NCBI RefSeq assembly: GCF_000203815.1
Contig: NW_004457736.1
Coordinates: 620,001-684,000, forward strand
Length of the DNA: 64,000 nt
Source: Cavenderia fasciculata
Taxonomy: Eukaryota > Evosea > Eumycetozoa > Acytosteliales > Cavenderiaceae
Direction of reading: 5' to 3'
Shown: positions 24,509 to 38,627 of the stretch, one piece after another
Layout: each line of letters opens with the position of its first letter
Position numbering within the stretch: the stretch's first letter is position 1
Translations under genes and position numbers: made by a program
The notes under the pieces: generated by a model
Database searches by the model: none
The model's input: only the letters and a program-made list of their open reading frames with translations
What the model was told of the DNA's origin: nothing

Positions 24509-26486
24509 ATGATTCTCATAAGAAAGTCGGCTATGAACCTGACCACTGCTGGGTCTAGTACAAGTCGATTGCTTGTATCATCATTATTCAAACATGCTAT
24601 TGCAACATCATCATCATCATCATCACCACCAAATAATAGATATTATTGTTCAAATGCAGATTCAAACAATACTACAGCTACTACTACTAATACGAATCCA
24701 ACAACATCATGCAATCATCAACATAGTCATTCAAAGAAGATTGGAGATCATGTCAGAGTTAGATATGCACCAAGTCCAACAGGCAGTCTTCATCTAGGAG
24801 GATTGAGAACTGCCTTGTACAACTACTTGTTTGCAAGAAAGGAAGGAGGTACATTTATATTGCGTATCGAAGACACTGACCGCACTCGTTTTGTAGAGGG
24901 ATCGGCAAAGAACCTCGAGAATTGTCTAGAGTGGGCTGGCATACCCTATGATGAGGGACCTGCTCGTCCACGTATCGAATTTGCTCCCTATGTTCAATCT
25001 GAAAGATTACCTCTTTATAAACAACATGCTGATGAACTTGTCAAGGTATGATCATAGAAAATGATTCAACAAAGATCGTCTATTAAATGAGTCATATTAA
25101 TTATTATTATTATTATTATTGTTTCTAGAAAGGATCAGCATATTATTGTTTCTGTACAAGTGAAAGATTAGAAGTATTAAAGGCAAATACAATGGGAAAG
25201 CAATCAGTTTCGATATACGATCGTAACTGTCTCAGATTATCAAAAGAAGAGATTGAAAAGAGATTGGCCAATGGCATGTCACACACGATTCGACTCAAGA
25301 TTCCACATACAACGCCATTCACCAAATTCAACGATATTGTAAAGGGAAGTGTTCAATTTGCAAATTCAATGATTGATGACCAAATCCTCCTAAAGAGTGA
25401 TGGATTCCCAACCTACCATTTGGCATCGGTCGTAGACGATCATCACATGAAGATTACGCATATCATCAGAGGTGAAGAATGGATCAGTAGTACACCAAAA
25501 CATGTCATTCTCTATGAAGCATTTGGTTGGACACCACCAACATTTGCTCATGTACCATTACTCTTGAACAAAGATAAATCAAAATTATCAAAAAGACAAG
25601 GTGATGTTTCTGTTGATGCATATATTGTAAGTAAAAAACATTAAATTAATTAAACAAACCATAATATTAATATAATTATATTTATGTTTTAATTTAGAAC
25701 AAAGGATATTTACCTGAAGCATTGGTTAACTTTGTTGCATTTTTGGGATGGGCACCAAGTGAAACTACCAAAGAAGTATTTACATTAAAGGAATTAATTA
25801 ATAGTGTAAGATTAAATTCATTCATTCTTTAATTTGTCTATTTATTAATAATATTTGATTTGATTTAGTTTTCATTAGAAGGAATTAATAAATCTGGAAG
25901 TGTAGTTGATTTGGATAAATTGGATTGGTTAAATGTTCAACATATTAGATTACAAATTGATAATGGTGGACCAGGTATGATGGACATTGTCAAACAAGTC
26001 AAAGAGAATTTGAAACGAGATTTGGCAATTGATTCCGAGGAGGATGAAAAGTTTTTGATCGATGCTATTAAATGTGTAAAGGATAGAATACACAAGGTTA
26101 TTGATTTTAATCAACTTTTGAAACCATTTTATTTGGAACCTGATCTTACTACGGAAGAAGCAATTAAAATGAAGGCAAAGGTTTGGAACAAGGATAATGT
26201 CACTGTTGGTGTACCACTCTTTCTCAAAAAGTTGGCTGCTATTGACAATGCCGAATTTAAAACTGACACTATCTACTCTACACTTCAAAACACAGTTCGT
26301 GAAATGAACCAATCACAACAACTAACAGACAAAGAGTTATCAACTAAAACCAATCAACTCATGTCTGTCATTCGATACATATTGTTGGGTGCACCAACTG
26401 GTGGTGGCATCCCTGCAACCATTGCAATCCTCGGTAAAGATAAAACAATTAATAGAATTAATTCAAATTTAAATTCTTCCATTTAA
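24509..26486 (+). CDS. Glutamyl-tRNA synthetase, mitochondrial (bacterial type)
   Basis: Four exons (24509-25045, 25129-25626, 25698-25805, 25869-26486), all phase 0, give 586 aa. The N-terminal ~75 residues ([15 protein letters not shown]... plus Ser/Thr/Asn-rich stretch) look like a mitochondrial presequence and linker. The catalytic core has the class I HIGH-type motif SLHLGG (93-98) in [29 protein letters not shown], and a KMSKS-type KLSKR (331-335) before QGDVSV. The C-terminal half is the helical anticodon-binding domain of discriminating/nondiscriminating bacterial GluRS. It attaches Glu to mitochondrial tRNA. It is plus-strand, 209 bp after copy B. Its partner gene for Ile lies on the other side of the transposon cluster, which is probably coincidence. 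Confidence 0.92.
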
Positions 26487-26578
26487 ATAAATAAATAACA
26501 AGAGAGAAGAGTTCAAAAGGTCTATTTAAAAGTATAATATTACTTGGTTACTTGGTTTGTTGTTAGTATTTATTTTTT

Positions 26579-27815
26579 TTAATGATGATAATAATAATAT
26601 TTTGGACCAGTCATTGGTTTAACAGTTAATTCTCCACGTAAATCCTTTTCCATTAATTGTCTGACTTGTTCGGTTGGCAGACCAATACTGAGTAGCCAAC
26701 CGAGTTTGGTGGCAGCTGCTTCGACTGTCATGTCCATACCAGAGACGGCACCTGCATCCAAAAGACTCTTGCCAGTCTCATAGTATTTGAGATTGACGGT
26801 TCCACGAACACATTGGCTGCAGACAACAACGACAACACCTCTCTTGACGGCAGTGACAATGTGGTCGAGGAACGCACGCTTCTTGGCAGGTGCATTACCC
26901 GATCCGTACGATTGGATAATCAGTCCCTCCAAAGGTGGCTTGAGGAGATTCTCTACACATTCATCACTAAATCCTGGTACAAGATGAAGGACGGCAACAT
27001 TCTTGCTCATGTTTTCGTATAGTCTGAAACGTCCCTTTGGTTGATTGAGTACGACATCACTATTTACCTTGATCTCCATACCCAACGTAGCCAATGGTAG
27101 ACAGTTGGGTGACTCGAATGCAGCCAACGACCAAGAATCAATCTTTCTCGATCTACATCCACGAATCAATTGGTTGTTGAAAAATATACAGACTTCTGGG
27201 ATATCAATCTTGCCAGCAAACATGATGGCCGTGATAAGGTTACGACGTGCATCGTTGATAATATCACCAAATGGGATTTGTGACCCCGTCAACACAATCG
27301 GTTTACCCAAATTCTCCAACATGAATGCAAGTGCACTCGCAGTATATGCCATTGTATCAGTACCATGAATCACCACAAATCCATCATAATCATAATAATT
27401 CTTTTCAACCAATCTTGCAATCTTTATCCAATCATCATGATCCATATCACTTGAATCAACTGGATGTTCAAACTATCAAAAAATAAAGGTTAATAAAGAT
27501 AGAGATATAATAATAATGATTATTCTTTTTTAGACATACTTCATATAATGTATATCTTGGCATATCTGGAGACTTCATTTCTTGTAGAGATGCTAATTGT
27601 TCATTTAAAAAGTTTGGTTCTGGTCTGAGTGCTTGGGTAATGGGATCACGTTTCATACCCAATGTACCACCTGTATAGATTATGAATACACTTGGTTGTC
27701 GTATCGTACGATTCTTAGGTGCACCTGCAACTGATCCTCTTAATGAGAATGTCTCTATATGTACTTTATTGTCATCTTCACTATGACTATTATGTAATAC
27801 TTGTTCTGTTATCAT
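26579..27815 (-). CDS. Type I (cytosolic-type) L-asparaginase
   Basis: Two exons (27540-27815, 26579-27472) give 389 aa. The first catalytic threonine motif is IIYTGGTLGM (TGGT at 48-51) and the second is VIHGTDTMAYTASAL (TDT at 130-132). Further family blocks are VLTGSQIPF, DARRNLITA and IQSYGSGNAP. The C-terminus (MDMTVEAAATKLGWLLS, then LMEKDLRGELT) matches AnsA/type I enzymes, which hydrolyse Asn to Asp and ammonia. There is no signal peptide and no ankyrin extension, unlike the mammalian 60-kDa form. It faces away from the next gene across a 1.8-kb divergent spacer. Confidence 0.92.
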
Positions 27816-29627
27816 TGTTTATATAAAGGTATAAATATATATATATATATATATATATAGATGAGATGTGTTGTTATATATTATAAATGTAAATGTACTA
27901 ATACACTATTGTGGACAAGACAAGAAGACGATAAAATGAAGCCAATTAATGATAAGCTAATTATTATTATTTCTTTTTCGTGTTCAATTTCATAACACCT
28001 CAAGATTTTAATTAAATTTTTTTTTTTTTTTCCTTTTTAGATTCATTCATTCTCCACAAGATAGATAAATAGATAAATATACATATATATATATATATAT
28101 ACACTCTTCTTTTCTATTTTGTGGTAGTTTAATTTGTTATTTGTTATGATACCGAGATGATGATCACATCTCCTTAACTTTTTTCATTCATATTACTGTT
28201 TGCATTCACCGAAAGATATTTATTAAATCAAGCGAAGCGAAGCGTTGTTTATGAAAGAGAGAGATGTGGGAAAAGACAGAAAGTCTATTCATTCATTCCA
28301 ATACATTCTGTGCATCGTCGCAATGATTAGTATATATCTAGATTGTTAACATGTAATGATGAGTGCGTTGCTGATTCGAATCACTGGTGGTATGGCATAG
28401 ACATAATGATGAATGCAATCGAACAAACAGGAGCCAACTGACGATTTGAAAACAAAACACAAAAAACAAGGGTCCTTGTTGTCAACAATCGAACAAAAAC
28501 GAACGGTTTTCAAAGCTCCTTGTTTAACAAAAGACCCCCCTTAAAAATCAAAGAGACAAATTTCATTTTTCGTGGATTGGTTTGTCTAGATTTGGCACCT
28601 GAAAGGCAAGGCTGATGACCACATATAACGTTCAATTGGGAAGATGTCTCACGATCGATGAGTCAACTTGGAACCACACTCTCTAAATGAAATTGAATTT
28701 AATACTTTTAAAAAAAAGTAGACTTGCTTACATGCAAGCCCCAATATCCTCATAGGAATATTATTCGTCTCTCTCTCTTGAAGAATTGGGACCTTACATT
28801 TATTATCACTTTATCTGGTTATTATTATTATTTATATATTTAAACAACCCACTGGCACCCCAAGCACCTCATATTATATATATAAATATCCCTCAATTTA
28901 AAAATACATTTTTCCTCCTCATTGTTCACATACATTCTAGAACCATACTCCACCTCGATCCTTATCTTCACCTATATACAAAAATAATAGAATAATAATA
29001 TCTTTTTTTTTTTTTTAAACCATATGAAAAATAATAGTAGATTAAAAAAATATCAATTTAATTTAATTTAATTTTTTTTTTTGTATTTAATAATTCATTC
29101 TTTAACTATCGATTTTTTTTCACTATCCATTTTAAGATTAATGACGGTTTTAATTTAATTTTGACTACCACAATTTACACACACACACGCTTATATATTC
29201 ATTTTAAAAATAACACACTTTTAATTATTATATTGCAACAGAAGACTAGAGAGAGACCCATCATTGCTTGTTGTAATACATCACCTATCCCTTCCCATCC
29301 ATCCATCTCATCCATCCATCCATCCAACAATCGAAAACTATAAATAAAATTTTGTTTTGGTTTTTGAACCACCATCATCTGTAACTCGCTTAATTCACAC
29401 AGTTCTGAAACGACAGTTCACCCTCAACCCTAACACTCCTCTTTATCTTCATCCAATCATATTTTATCAATTTACACAAAACAACCCTAATTTAATATTT
29501 AAAATTGGATTAATCTGTATATTTGGTGTGGAGAGTAGTATAGTATTGTATTGTATTGTATTGCTGCTTGCCAAATTTATATACAGCAATCCAATTTATC
29601 TCTCTCATCATAAATTAAAAAAAGTGA
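27816..29627. other. Long divergent intergenic region
   Basis: About 1.8 kb between the asparaginase and the membrane-transferase genes, both transcribed outward. A less AT-rich patch at about 28200-28690 contains GCGAA tandem units (near 28231), a TGATTCGAATCA palindrome (28372-28383) and AACAAGG-GT-CCTTGTT (28465-28480). Open stretches from 28786 onward are AT-biased and unconvincing. No tRNA fits. Confidence 0.55.
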
Positions 29628-32600
29628 ATGGTTAATATTAACATTCCTAGTCAAAGTATCAGCAGCAACAGCAGCAGCAGCAGTGCAGCAGTCAGTAGTA
29701 GCGGAAACATCATCCGTCGACGAGACAACCAACAACAGTCCTTTTTAACCCTATTAAGTGATTTAAAAAATTATCTAAAGGGTATCAACTGGAAACAAAA
29801 TTTATATTCCTATTTATTATTTTCAAGTAGTGGTGGATTAAATAATAATAACAGTAATAATAATAATAGTAATAACAACAATAATAATAATTATTTTTTA
29901 AAAAATACTAAATTAAGTCAACAACAAAATTTTACAACAAAAAAGAAATTAAATAATAATAATCATAATAATATATACACCATCCATAATAATACCTATA
30001 ATTTTAACAATAATAATAATAATACCAATAGTAATAATAGTAACAATAATAATAATCGATACCGATTATATATAAATAATAGTAATAATAATATGACAAT
30101 AAATCAAGATAGTGAAATTAGTAGTAGTCACAGTAACAATAATAATAATAGTAATAATAATAATAATAGTTTAAATAATGTTGATGATGATGATTCAGAT
30201 TCAGAACTTGGAGAAGGAATTAGTATGATATCAATGAATCATAAAGAAGATGGACATGATTTGAATATTAAATGTTGTACTGGAACTCGATGGTCAACCT
30301 TTAACAAATACAAAAAATGGGGTTGTCGAATATGTCAATCCTATGCAATGCAACGATTGATTACCTTTTTACAAGTGGCAATGATCATTTATCTAATGTC
30401 ACAAGCAGTCATTAAATTTCAAATGTTGGATAGTAAAACGACGGTTGATACCTTTCAAAACACTGAATGTCAATTGGCAGCTGGAAAAGAATTGGCCAAA
30501 GAATGCATGTCTGGATACAAATTTAAAAAGGTTTTATTTTTCTATAATGATGGATTGGCAAGAGATTTATCAGATGATTTGGTCAGTATGATGTCTGATC
30601 ACGGCAATGTATTTAGAATTCAAAATGAAGGATTTCCAGCAAGTTATGCTGTTTTTACAAGTTATATGACTGGTGGTGCACCGACCAACTTTATGGGTGT
30701 CCCCATTGAAAACGATAATATAATGTATCAAATGACAAAGAATGCAGGTTTTATGATGCGATTTTATGGTACTCGAATGCCTGCCTATGACATTTTGGAG
30801 AAAGGTGAATTCTTTGAAAGAATTGCTATTGAACCAACTACACCAGACAGTCATCTCTATCAATCACTATTCAAATGTGATCAAGCCGCAACACCAAAAG
30901 ATTGTAGTAAAATATTCTTGGATTATCAAAAGAATGAATCGTCATCCATATTCTTTAGCGGTGATATTGTAGACGAACGTAATCATCAGACAGGCGATAA
31001 ATACGATCCAACCACACTCTCCATTATCTCTAGTTGGGTACAAGACATGGAAAATGTCAAACAATGGATTGACGATAATCCAGAGTACCTACTCGTCATT
31101 TTCAGTGACCACGGCGGTAAACTCAAAAGTGAGACTGCAGCACACGGCAAAAATGATGGTGGTAATGAAGCATTCCTTTTAATTTACAACCCAACCCTAA
31201 CTCCTTTACCACAAGATAAACAAGATAAATTTATTGATCAAGGTAATTAAATCTAAATTTGAATTAATTAATCATTCATTTATTCAATTCAAAATTTCTA
31301 ACTTAGCTTTTTTTCTTTTCTGTTTTTTTTTATTTTTGAATACTTTAGTTGATGTATGTTCAACGATTAGTCAATACTTTTTTGGATCAGGAGTTAGTTT
31401 ACCAGCAGAGAATATTGGAAAGATAGCAACTACACAACAAGATAGTGAATTGATTTATGATGCTTTGAAATTGAATGCAGATCAATTTAATAGACTTGGT
31501 AAACAATGGCATTATCGTATGAACCAAGCATCGTACAACAGGGCAATCGACGATAAGGAAGGTCATATTGACGAATCGATTCGTCTCTTTACAGAGTATA
31601 TCAATTCTCTAAAGACACCGTTTCTCAACCTACGAAGATTCCCATTGTTTGAAGTTGTCTTTTTCCCCATTGCCATTTCACTACTCATCATGTCATTGAT
31701 GAAGAAACAGTATGGAACACTATCAAACCTATTTAAAGAGTTTAAATCTAATTTCGAGTTGGTCATCATACCCTACATCATCATCTTTGGTTTGACAGCT
31801 CTCTTTTCAGGTTTTTGGGTATTGTATTGGCACGATGACAATGAATCGATTCATGTCTATATTGCATCACTTTTATCTGCCTTGGTTATGTATTATACAC
31901 CCAAAGCAACTATTATTCAAAGACGTAATCTTTTCAACAATAATAGTATCAACAACAAAAATATCAACAACCCAATGTACAGAAATCATAGAAAACACAA
32001 CAAATATATTTATCCAGGTGAACAACAATCTATCAACGACGATGATATTGATCATCATCATATGACTATGATAGATGATAATGATGACACTTTGGAAAAA
32101 GAAGAAGGTGGTAATGATTACAATACATCTACACCAACTAATCCAACAACACCAATTCTTCAATCATCATCACCTGTTAAAGTAGAAGATTACTCTGTAC
32201 CATACTATAGTGACAACAATACAACCACCACCAACTCGAATAATAATAATAACCAAACTCGATTCTCATTTGAATATAAACCACCCGGAGAATGGTTAAA
32301 GAAATATGCATTCTTTACATTTTTCATGGCTGTTTGTATTTATCTTTTAACAGTACCTTTGGAAGACCTATTTTTAGTTGTAAGTCAAAAAACAAAAACA
32401 AAGAAAAAAAGAAATAATATTAATATTATATTTATTTATTTATTATTTTAGCATCTTTATAAAGGATCATATATATTAGCAGTAATACTTTTAATGTTTG
32501 AATTTTATGTTCAACGTAGAAAGTTGTTGGCTCATTTGGTTGTGACTAGTGATTCAAGAAGGGGATTTTTAGGACCCCTGTACGTAAAGTTTACGGTTTA

Positions 32601-33881
32601 TCTAGTACTACTATATGCAATCTATACCTATGATTATGCGTTACGAGTGAATCATAAGGTCATGCCAAAGTTGGCATTTATCATCTACCTTGTTTTAGGT
32701 TTACATTCAATCGTTTTATTATTCTGTCCAAGATACATCCAATCTGATATCTTTTTACCATTCTCTACTATATTATTCTTTTTATCAAATGACAAAGTAT
32801 GTAAATGAAACAGAAAGAAAAGAAAAGAAAGAAATATTCATTTTATTAATTATTGTATTATTTATTTCTATTTATTTGTAGGAACGATTTTATTTATTAT
32901 TATTTGTAATACCACAATTTTATTGTATAAGTAATATGTTTTATTACAAATTATTTAATACATTTTATCCGATCATGATGAGATATAGAAAGAGAGGATT
33001 AAATAATATTGCTGGTGGTGGTAGTGGTGCAAGTGGAGCAGGTGACTTGGAATCATCGATTTACAATTTCAGTTTAAAAGATTTGGACTTTTTCTCTGGT
33101 ATCACTGATCATTTCTTACCTCTGGTCGTATTGTTAATGACCAGTACTGCATTGTCATGTTACAAATCAATGAAAATGAATTTCCAAATTGGTGATGTTG
33201 CCATCTATGTACCCGGTGTATTTGATCCTCCATCGATGCCAGTATTCTCTGGTTTCATCATGTCCTTTCATAAATTGGGTTACTTTTTCCTTTTAGGTTC
33301 ATTTTTAATTAAAATGGCTAATCCATGTCCTCCCGCCCTAATTCCAATGACTTGGTTTAATAATAGGTAAAATATATAATATATAATATAATCAAATCAA
33401 ATTCAAATACTTATTTATTTCTTTATTTGTTTTTAGATTTACATTTGGATTTAAAATTAAAAGTAATAGAGATTATAATAATATATTGGAGAATTTAAAT
33501 GTTCAGATTTGGGGATTCCTATTATTACTTTTATTATCTGGTATTTTCTTTTTCCATCTTGGTTATTATAATTTTATGATGACAAAGGTAAATATATCAC
33601 ACAACCTCAAAATAACCCAAAAATATTTAAACATTCATTCTCTAATATTTTATTTATTTCAATTCTATTTTTAGGCATTTGTATTTACAGTTACAATTAG
33701 TGTAATTGTTATATTTTATGGTGTCAGTTTAATTACATCATACATTGGATATTTGTTGTATGGATTGACTGATCTTAAATGTTGTGCCTTTTCAAGCTGG
33801 AGAATTGGTTCCAAAAAAACTACAACCTCTCCATTTTATAATGGAGGTGGTCTAAAATATAAAAAGGTTGTTTACCATTAA
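29628..33881 (+). CDS. Multi-pass ethanolamine-phosphate-transferase-like protein (PIG-O/PIG-G/PIG-N family)
   Basis: Six exons (29628-31242, 31349-32379, 32452-32796, 32882-33366, 33437-33587, 33675-33881) give 1277 aa. The N-terminal ~200 residues are Ser then Asn runs. One membrane helix (LITFLQVAMIIYLMSQ) precedes an alkaline-phosphatase-fold lumenal domain: VLFFYNDGLARDL, the nucleophile region PASYAVFTSYMTGGAP, DIVDERNHQTG, and FSDHGGKLKSETAAHGK. Then comes VCSTISQYFFGSGVSLPAENIG, the usual end of this domain in GPI ethanolamine phosphate transferases. The remainder is a chain of more than ten hydrophobic helices. The expected role is to add phosphoethanolamine to GPI mannose in the ER. 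It is divergent: where the family has DHxGH here stands DERNH. It may therefore be a lineage-specific relative rather than a true PIG-O. Confidence 0.75.
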
Positions 33882-34114
33882 AATTAATAAAGATGAATAA
33901 TAATAATGAATGATACACCCTAAAAAGAAACCAAAAAAAATATCTATTGAAAATGAACCCCTCTCTTTTTTTTACTCTTCTTCAATTTCGTGGTCTGTCT
34001 CTTTGACTTCTTTGCATAATATTATTATTGGTATTTTGAATTTCCATTAAATTATTAGAGGAGATAGATAGATAGATATAAAGATAGATATATATAGATA
34101 GATACTAGTTTTAT

Positions 34115-37100
34115 ATGACAAGTCCTCTATCATCATTAGCAATGAGTAGTGGTAATGGTGAAACCATTAATGTTGCTGTGCCTTCATCACCACCACAACA
34201 TGCATTCAATGATGACAATGGTTCGAATAGTAGTAACCATGGTGGTGGTGGTGGTAACCATCCTCCATCATCATCACTCAAAGAATATACAACAGGAGGA
34301 GGAACAAATAGTGGAAAGAAGGGTGGGACGATTAGTGGTCAAACGGCTACTGGTACAATGACACCTACACTAGTGACTGGTGGTATAAACAACTTTAGCA
34401 TGTTGGTAGAAGCAATAAAGAATGATGACAAGGACTATATATCAGAGTTTTGTAAAATGTTAAATAGTGATACTCCTCCTCTTCATCCTCTTCCTCCTCT
34501 TCTTCAAATTGGTGGTGGTAGTAGTCCATCACTTACATCTACATCAGGTGTAGTCACCACCACACCACCAACTACTTCTCCTACACTACAATCAGCTGTA
34601 CCAACTTTGACGACGACGACGACGACGGCACTTTCAACTTCTGTTCAGCCGACACCACCAAATATTCTTCAAAGAGGAGGTACAACAAAGACATTAAAGT
34701 TGGATTTTAGAGACTCTGATGGTAAATCTGCAATGCATTATTGTATAGAGTATGATGCGTTGGCTTCGTTGGATCTATTGTTGCAGAGTCCGTTGGCATC
34801 GGATGTGAATCATCGTGACAAGGACGATTGGACACCATTGCATTATGCAGCGTTGTTTGATCGTATAGAGTGTGCTCTTATCCTCATTCAACATAGTAGT
34901 GTCAATATCAATGCATTGACCAATGAGGGGTGGACACCACTCCACGTCTGTGCATGGCGTGGTCATTCGGATTTTGCCAACATGTTGGTTGAAAAGAATG
35001 CCAAGCTGTCCATCAAGAACAAGCAAGGTCAGACACCACTCCAACTCGCTCACAATAGTAATCACACCCAACTGGCTCAAGATATAAGTGAAGCCATTTT
35101 AAATAGAGACGATGATTTAAATCAACATCATCATCATCATCATCATCACTCAACTTCTCCAAAACCATCAACTATGATAAATAATAATAATAATAATGGT
35201 GGATTAGTAAATTCACCTTCATTTAGTGAAGAATTATCGACATTGTATCAAGATGTATTGTCGACTTTGCAGCGAGGTGAACCTGTTCATCATTTTGAAG
35301 AGGGTGTTAATTATAATGTGATTCGTGATATGAATGGAGCAACGGCACTTCACTTTAGTGCACTCAATGATATGGTGGATATGATCACGGTGTTGGTTGA
35401 AAAGCATCATATGAATGTCAACTTGTTGGATCAGTCTGGACGTACACCGCTGCATTATGCAAGCTATGCGGGCAAGATTGATGCGATGAAATCACTGATT
35501 GGACATGGCAGTCATGTCAACTATGGTATTGGTAGTCCGCTCAACGACCAACCCACCTCGGTCAACATGATCACGAGCAAGTCGAAAAAAGAGTATGGTA
35601 TTGCGGCGATCCACGAAGCAGCGGCATCAGGTGACGCCAAAGCAGTGTCGCTGCTGCTCTCGAGTAATGCTAATATTAATGCGCGGTCGTATTACGGCAC
35701 ACCGTTGCATTATGCGGCGAGTGTGGGTGCTGCAGATGTAGTACGCTATCTTCTCGGGCATGGTGCCGACGCACGCCTTAAAAACGATCAGGGTATGACG
35801 ACACTCCACGTGGCGTCGTTTCACGGACACGTGGCATCTGTCTCGGCACTGTTGTCGGCCGGTGCATGCGACCCTAATATCAAGTGTGAGGATGGTAGCA
35901 CGCCACTACTCAAAGCGGCACAGGGTGCGGCGACAACCGACAACTCTGACCAGTCTCTGCAGTGTGTACATGTATTATTAGAAAAGGGTGCTGATCCCAG
36001 CCTTGCCAACGAGCTGGCCGAGTCACCACTACACGTCGCGTCGAGTCACGGGCTTGTTGACATGGCACAGGTTCTGATTGGACGCGGTGCCAACCTCGAG
36101 GCCAAGGATCGGTGGGGAGAGACACCACTTCACAAGGCAGCCACCTCCAACAACACACGTGTCCTCGAGTTGTTGCTGGGTATGGGTGCCAAGGTCGACA
36201 GCGACAATCTCGAAGGAGAAACACCACTCCACGTATCTATCCGACGTGGTGCAACCGAATGCGCAATCTCACTCATCACCCGTGCGACTACACGATCATC
36301 ACTCGACACAACCAACAAGTATGGCGAGACACCCCTCCACTATGCATGTTCATCGGGATCGATTGAATTGGCCATGCTACTCTTGGAAAAGGGTGCAAAA
36401 GCACATGAACAAGACTCACAAGGTGACATACCACTCATGGTTGCTCTTCGAAAAGGGTCAACTGAAATTGCATTAGCACTCGTTCGTTGGGGTGTTCAAG
36501 GTGGTCAACTTCATCCATCTTCCTCTACCACAGGACTGGTTGCGTCAGTACCATTATCACAATCAATGGATAAATCAGTTGAAGGTGGAAGTACAACAAC
36601 AACTGGAACAACGACAGGATCATCATTTTTTAGAGAGGATATTGGAAATAGTCCATTTATAACACCAATGTTACAAACCAATAATTATTATGAAAGGGCA
36701 TTACATGCAGCAGCTCTATCAGGATACAGTGACTGTGTATTAGCGTTGCTTGGAGTCGGGGCAGATATCAATGATGCCGAATGTTTTGGAAACACTCCAC
36801 TTCATGGAGCTGCCTACTCTGGAAACTCGGATCTCGTCGATATGATGATCACGATGGGAGCAGATGTACACCGAACCAACAAAGATCAAGTCACACCATT
36901 ACACGTAGCAGCTCTATCTGGTCACCCTAGAGTCGTCGACTTGCTCGTCGCAAGAAATGCCAATTGCGCCAAATGTGATCGAAATGGCAATACCCCATTG
37001 CACTGTGCCGCACTTGCCGGGGATGTAAATTCTATAAACCTAATGTTATCTACTAATCAACTTTCCATTGATATTAAAAATGCTAATCAATGGACTCCTC

Positions 37101-37355
37101 TTCATATGGCTGCTTCTGCTGGTCATTTAAAGTAAATACAAATATATCAAACAAACAAACAATTAATAATAATTAATATTTATTTATTTATTTAGTTGTA
37201 CAAGATTTTTAATTAATAATGGAGCTAATCCAAATGTAAAGGATATATCAGGTGATATACCTTATGATACAGCCATGTCAAATGGTAATTTAGATACTGC
37301 TGCATATCTTAAAAACATTAAGCCTAAAAAATCATTAAAACTTTGGAATAACTAA
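34115..37355 (+). CDS. Ankyrin-repeat protein
   Basis: Two exons (34115-37131 and 37196-37355) give 1058 aa. After ~230 Ser/Thr/Pro/Gly-rich residues there are about twenty ankyrin repeats, recognisable by repeated TPLHYAA, TPLHVAA and DxxGxTPLH cores, broken by His, Asn and Thr tracts. The final repeat is completed by exon 2 (NGANPNVKD...GDIPYDTA). No kinase, SAM or other catalytic domain was seen, so it is probably a scaffold. Codon use in the repeat core (35600-36400) is clearly richer in GC than the flanks, which is common in dictyostelid ankyrin genes. The target is unknown. Confidence 0.88.
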
Positions 37356-37461
37356 AGAAAATTATTATTATTATTACTTTGGTCATTAAAAATCGGCACA
37401 CCTGTCATTGTACAACTATTATTTATTTGCTTATTTGTTGAAGATTAGTATTTGATCATAG

Positions 37462-38286
37462 ATGATATTACATATTTTAGAATATTTAAATCAATTAGAG
37501 ATTGTGTTGGCATCAGGATCACCTAGAAGAGTAGAGTATCTGGGTAAATTGGGATTAAAGTTTAAAGTTGTAACATCAAACTTTGCAGAGGATCTTGACA
37601 AGAGTCTATACAAAACACCATCAGACTATGCATGTGCAAATGCTACTATCAAAGCAAGAGAGGTTTATAATCAGTTGATGAAACAATACAACGACAATGA
37701 CAACAACAACAACAACAATGGTGAAAAGAAGAAACCAAATATAGTTATAGGTGCAGATAGTATAGTTGTATTGGGTGATACCATCTTGGAGAAACCAAAA
37801 GATCGTGATCATGCTATTGAAATGTTATCAAATCTATCTGGTAAAAAGCATAAAGGTATAGATTGACAAGAAGAAGAAGAAGGAATATAGAAAGAGAGAG
37901 ATTGATTGTGTGAGACTAATATGTGATTGCATTACTATGATACTACTACTACTCTGACTACGACAGTATATACAGGAATAAGTATATTGACAAGAAAACA
38001 AGGAGATAATAATAATAATAATAATAATGAACAGGAACAACCAACAGTTGAATCAACATTTTATGAAGAGACAACAGTTGAATTTGATCAAATCGATCAA
38101 GCATCGATTGCCTACTATGTCGACCACTACCGTCCTTTTGACAAGGCTGGTAGTTATGGAATACAAGAAATAGCAGCTGCATCCTTTATTCGATCGATAC
38201 AAGGTGACTTTTACAATGTTACTGGAATGCCAATCCATAAGATATCCAAACATCTTTTGGAACTTTACAATAATAAATTGATTTAA
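37462..38286 (+). CDS. Maf-family nucleoside triphosphate pyrophosphatase
   Basis: Two exons (37462-37855 and 37967-38286) give 237 aa. Motifs are VLASGSPRRVEYL (the SxSPRR signature), IVIGADSIVVLGDTILEKPKD, HKVYTG created exactly at the splice joint, AGSYGIQ and GDFYNVTGMPI. Maf/ASMTL-type enzymes hydrolyse non-canonical or modified NTPs to monophosphates. An Asn tract splits the first half and another Asn/Glu insert follows the splice site. The acceptor CGACAG at 37966 was chosen because it restores the conserved VYTG. Confidence 0.9.
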
Positions 38287-38627
38287 ATCTTAAATGAAGC
38301 AAAGTATCTTTTTATCTAGATTGAATCAATCTAAATTGAATTGGAACTACTAATCCGATTCCGTCGGTTGATGACGTGACGAACAACACATTAAAGTGAT
38401 TCAAAGAAATCTCTTAGATTCTTGACCTTGTTCCATGTTCCTCAGTTATCAACATTCTGAGGAATCATCTAAATACTTTTCTTTCTCAAACTCACTGAAA
38501 TCTGGGGACTGTTTTTTTTTGAATTTTTTTTTTTTATGTAGGCGAGCGATGCTTGCTTGTTTTGATCCATCCGAGTGACACTTGTTTATTTTTTATTACA
38601 TACTCTACTACTTTTAAAAACAAAGAC
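38287..38627. other. Promoter region of the CfaD-like gene
   Basis: No gene. It holds a TGACGTGACG element near 38373 and a long T run (about 38511-38535) close to the next start, typical for a dictyostelid core promoter. Confidence 0.5.

Noticed and set aside
28366-28392. T-loop-like GATTCGAATC suggesting a tRNA
   Set aside because: The flanks do not form a 5-bp T stem, and no D or anticodon arm fits on either strand. It is just a 12-bp palindrome.
28786-29635. Several open frames upstream of the transferase gene
   Set aside because: They are rich in Ile/Tyr/Phe/Asn as expected from AT-rich spacer DNA, and none carries a motif.
36029-36476. Open frames opposite and offset to the ankyrin gene
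   Set aside because: They are shadows of the GC-richer ankyrin repeat codons.
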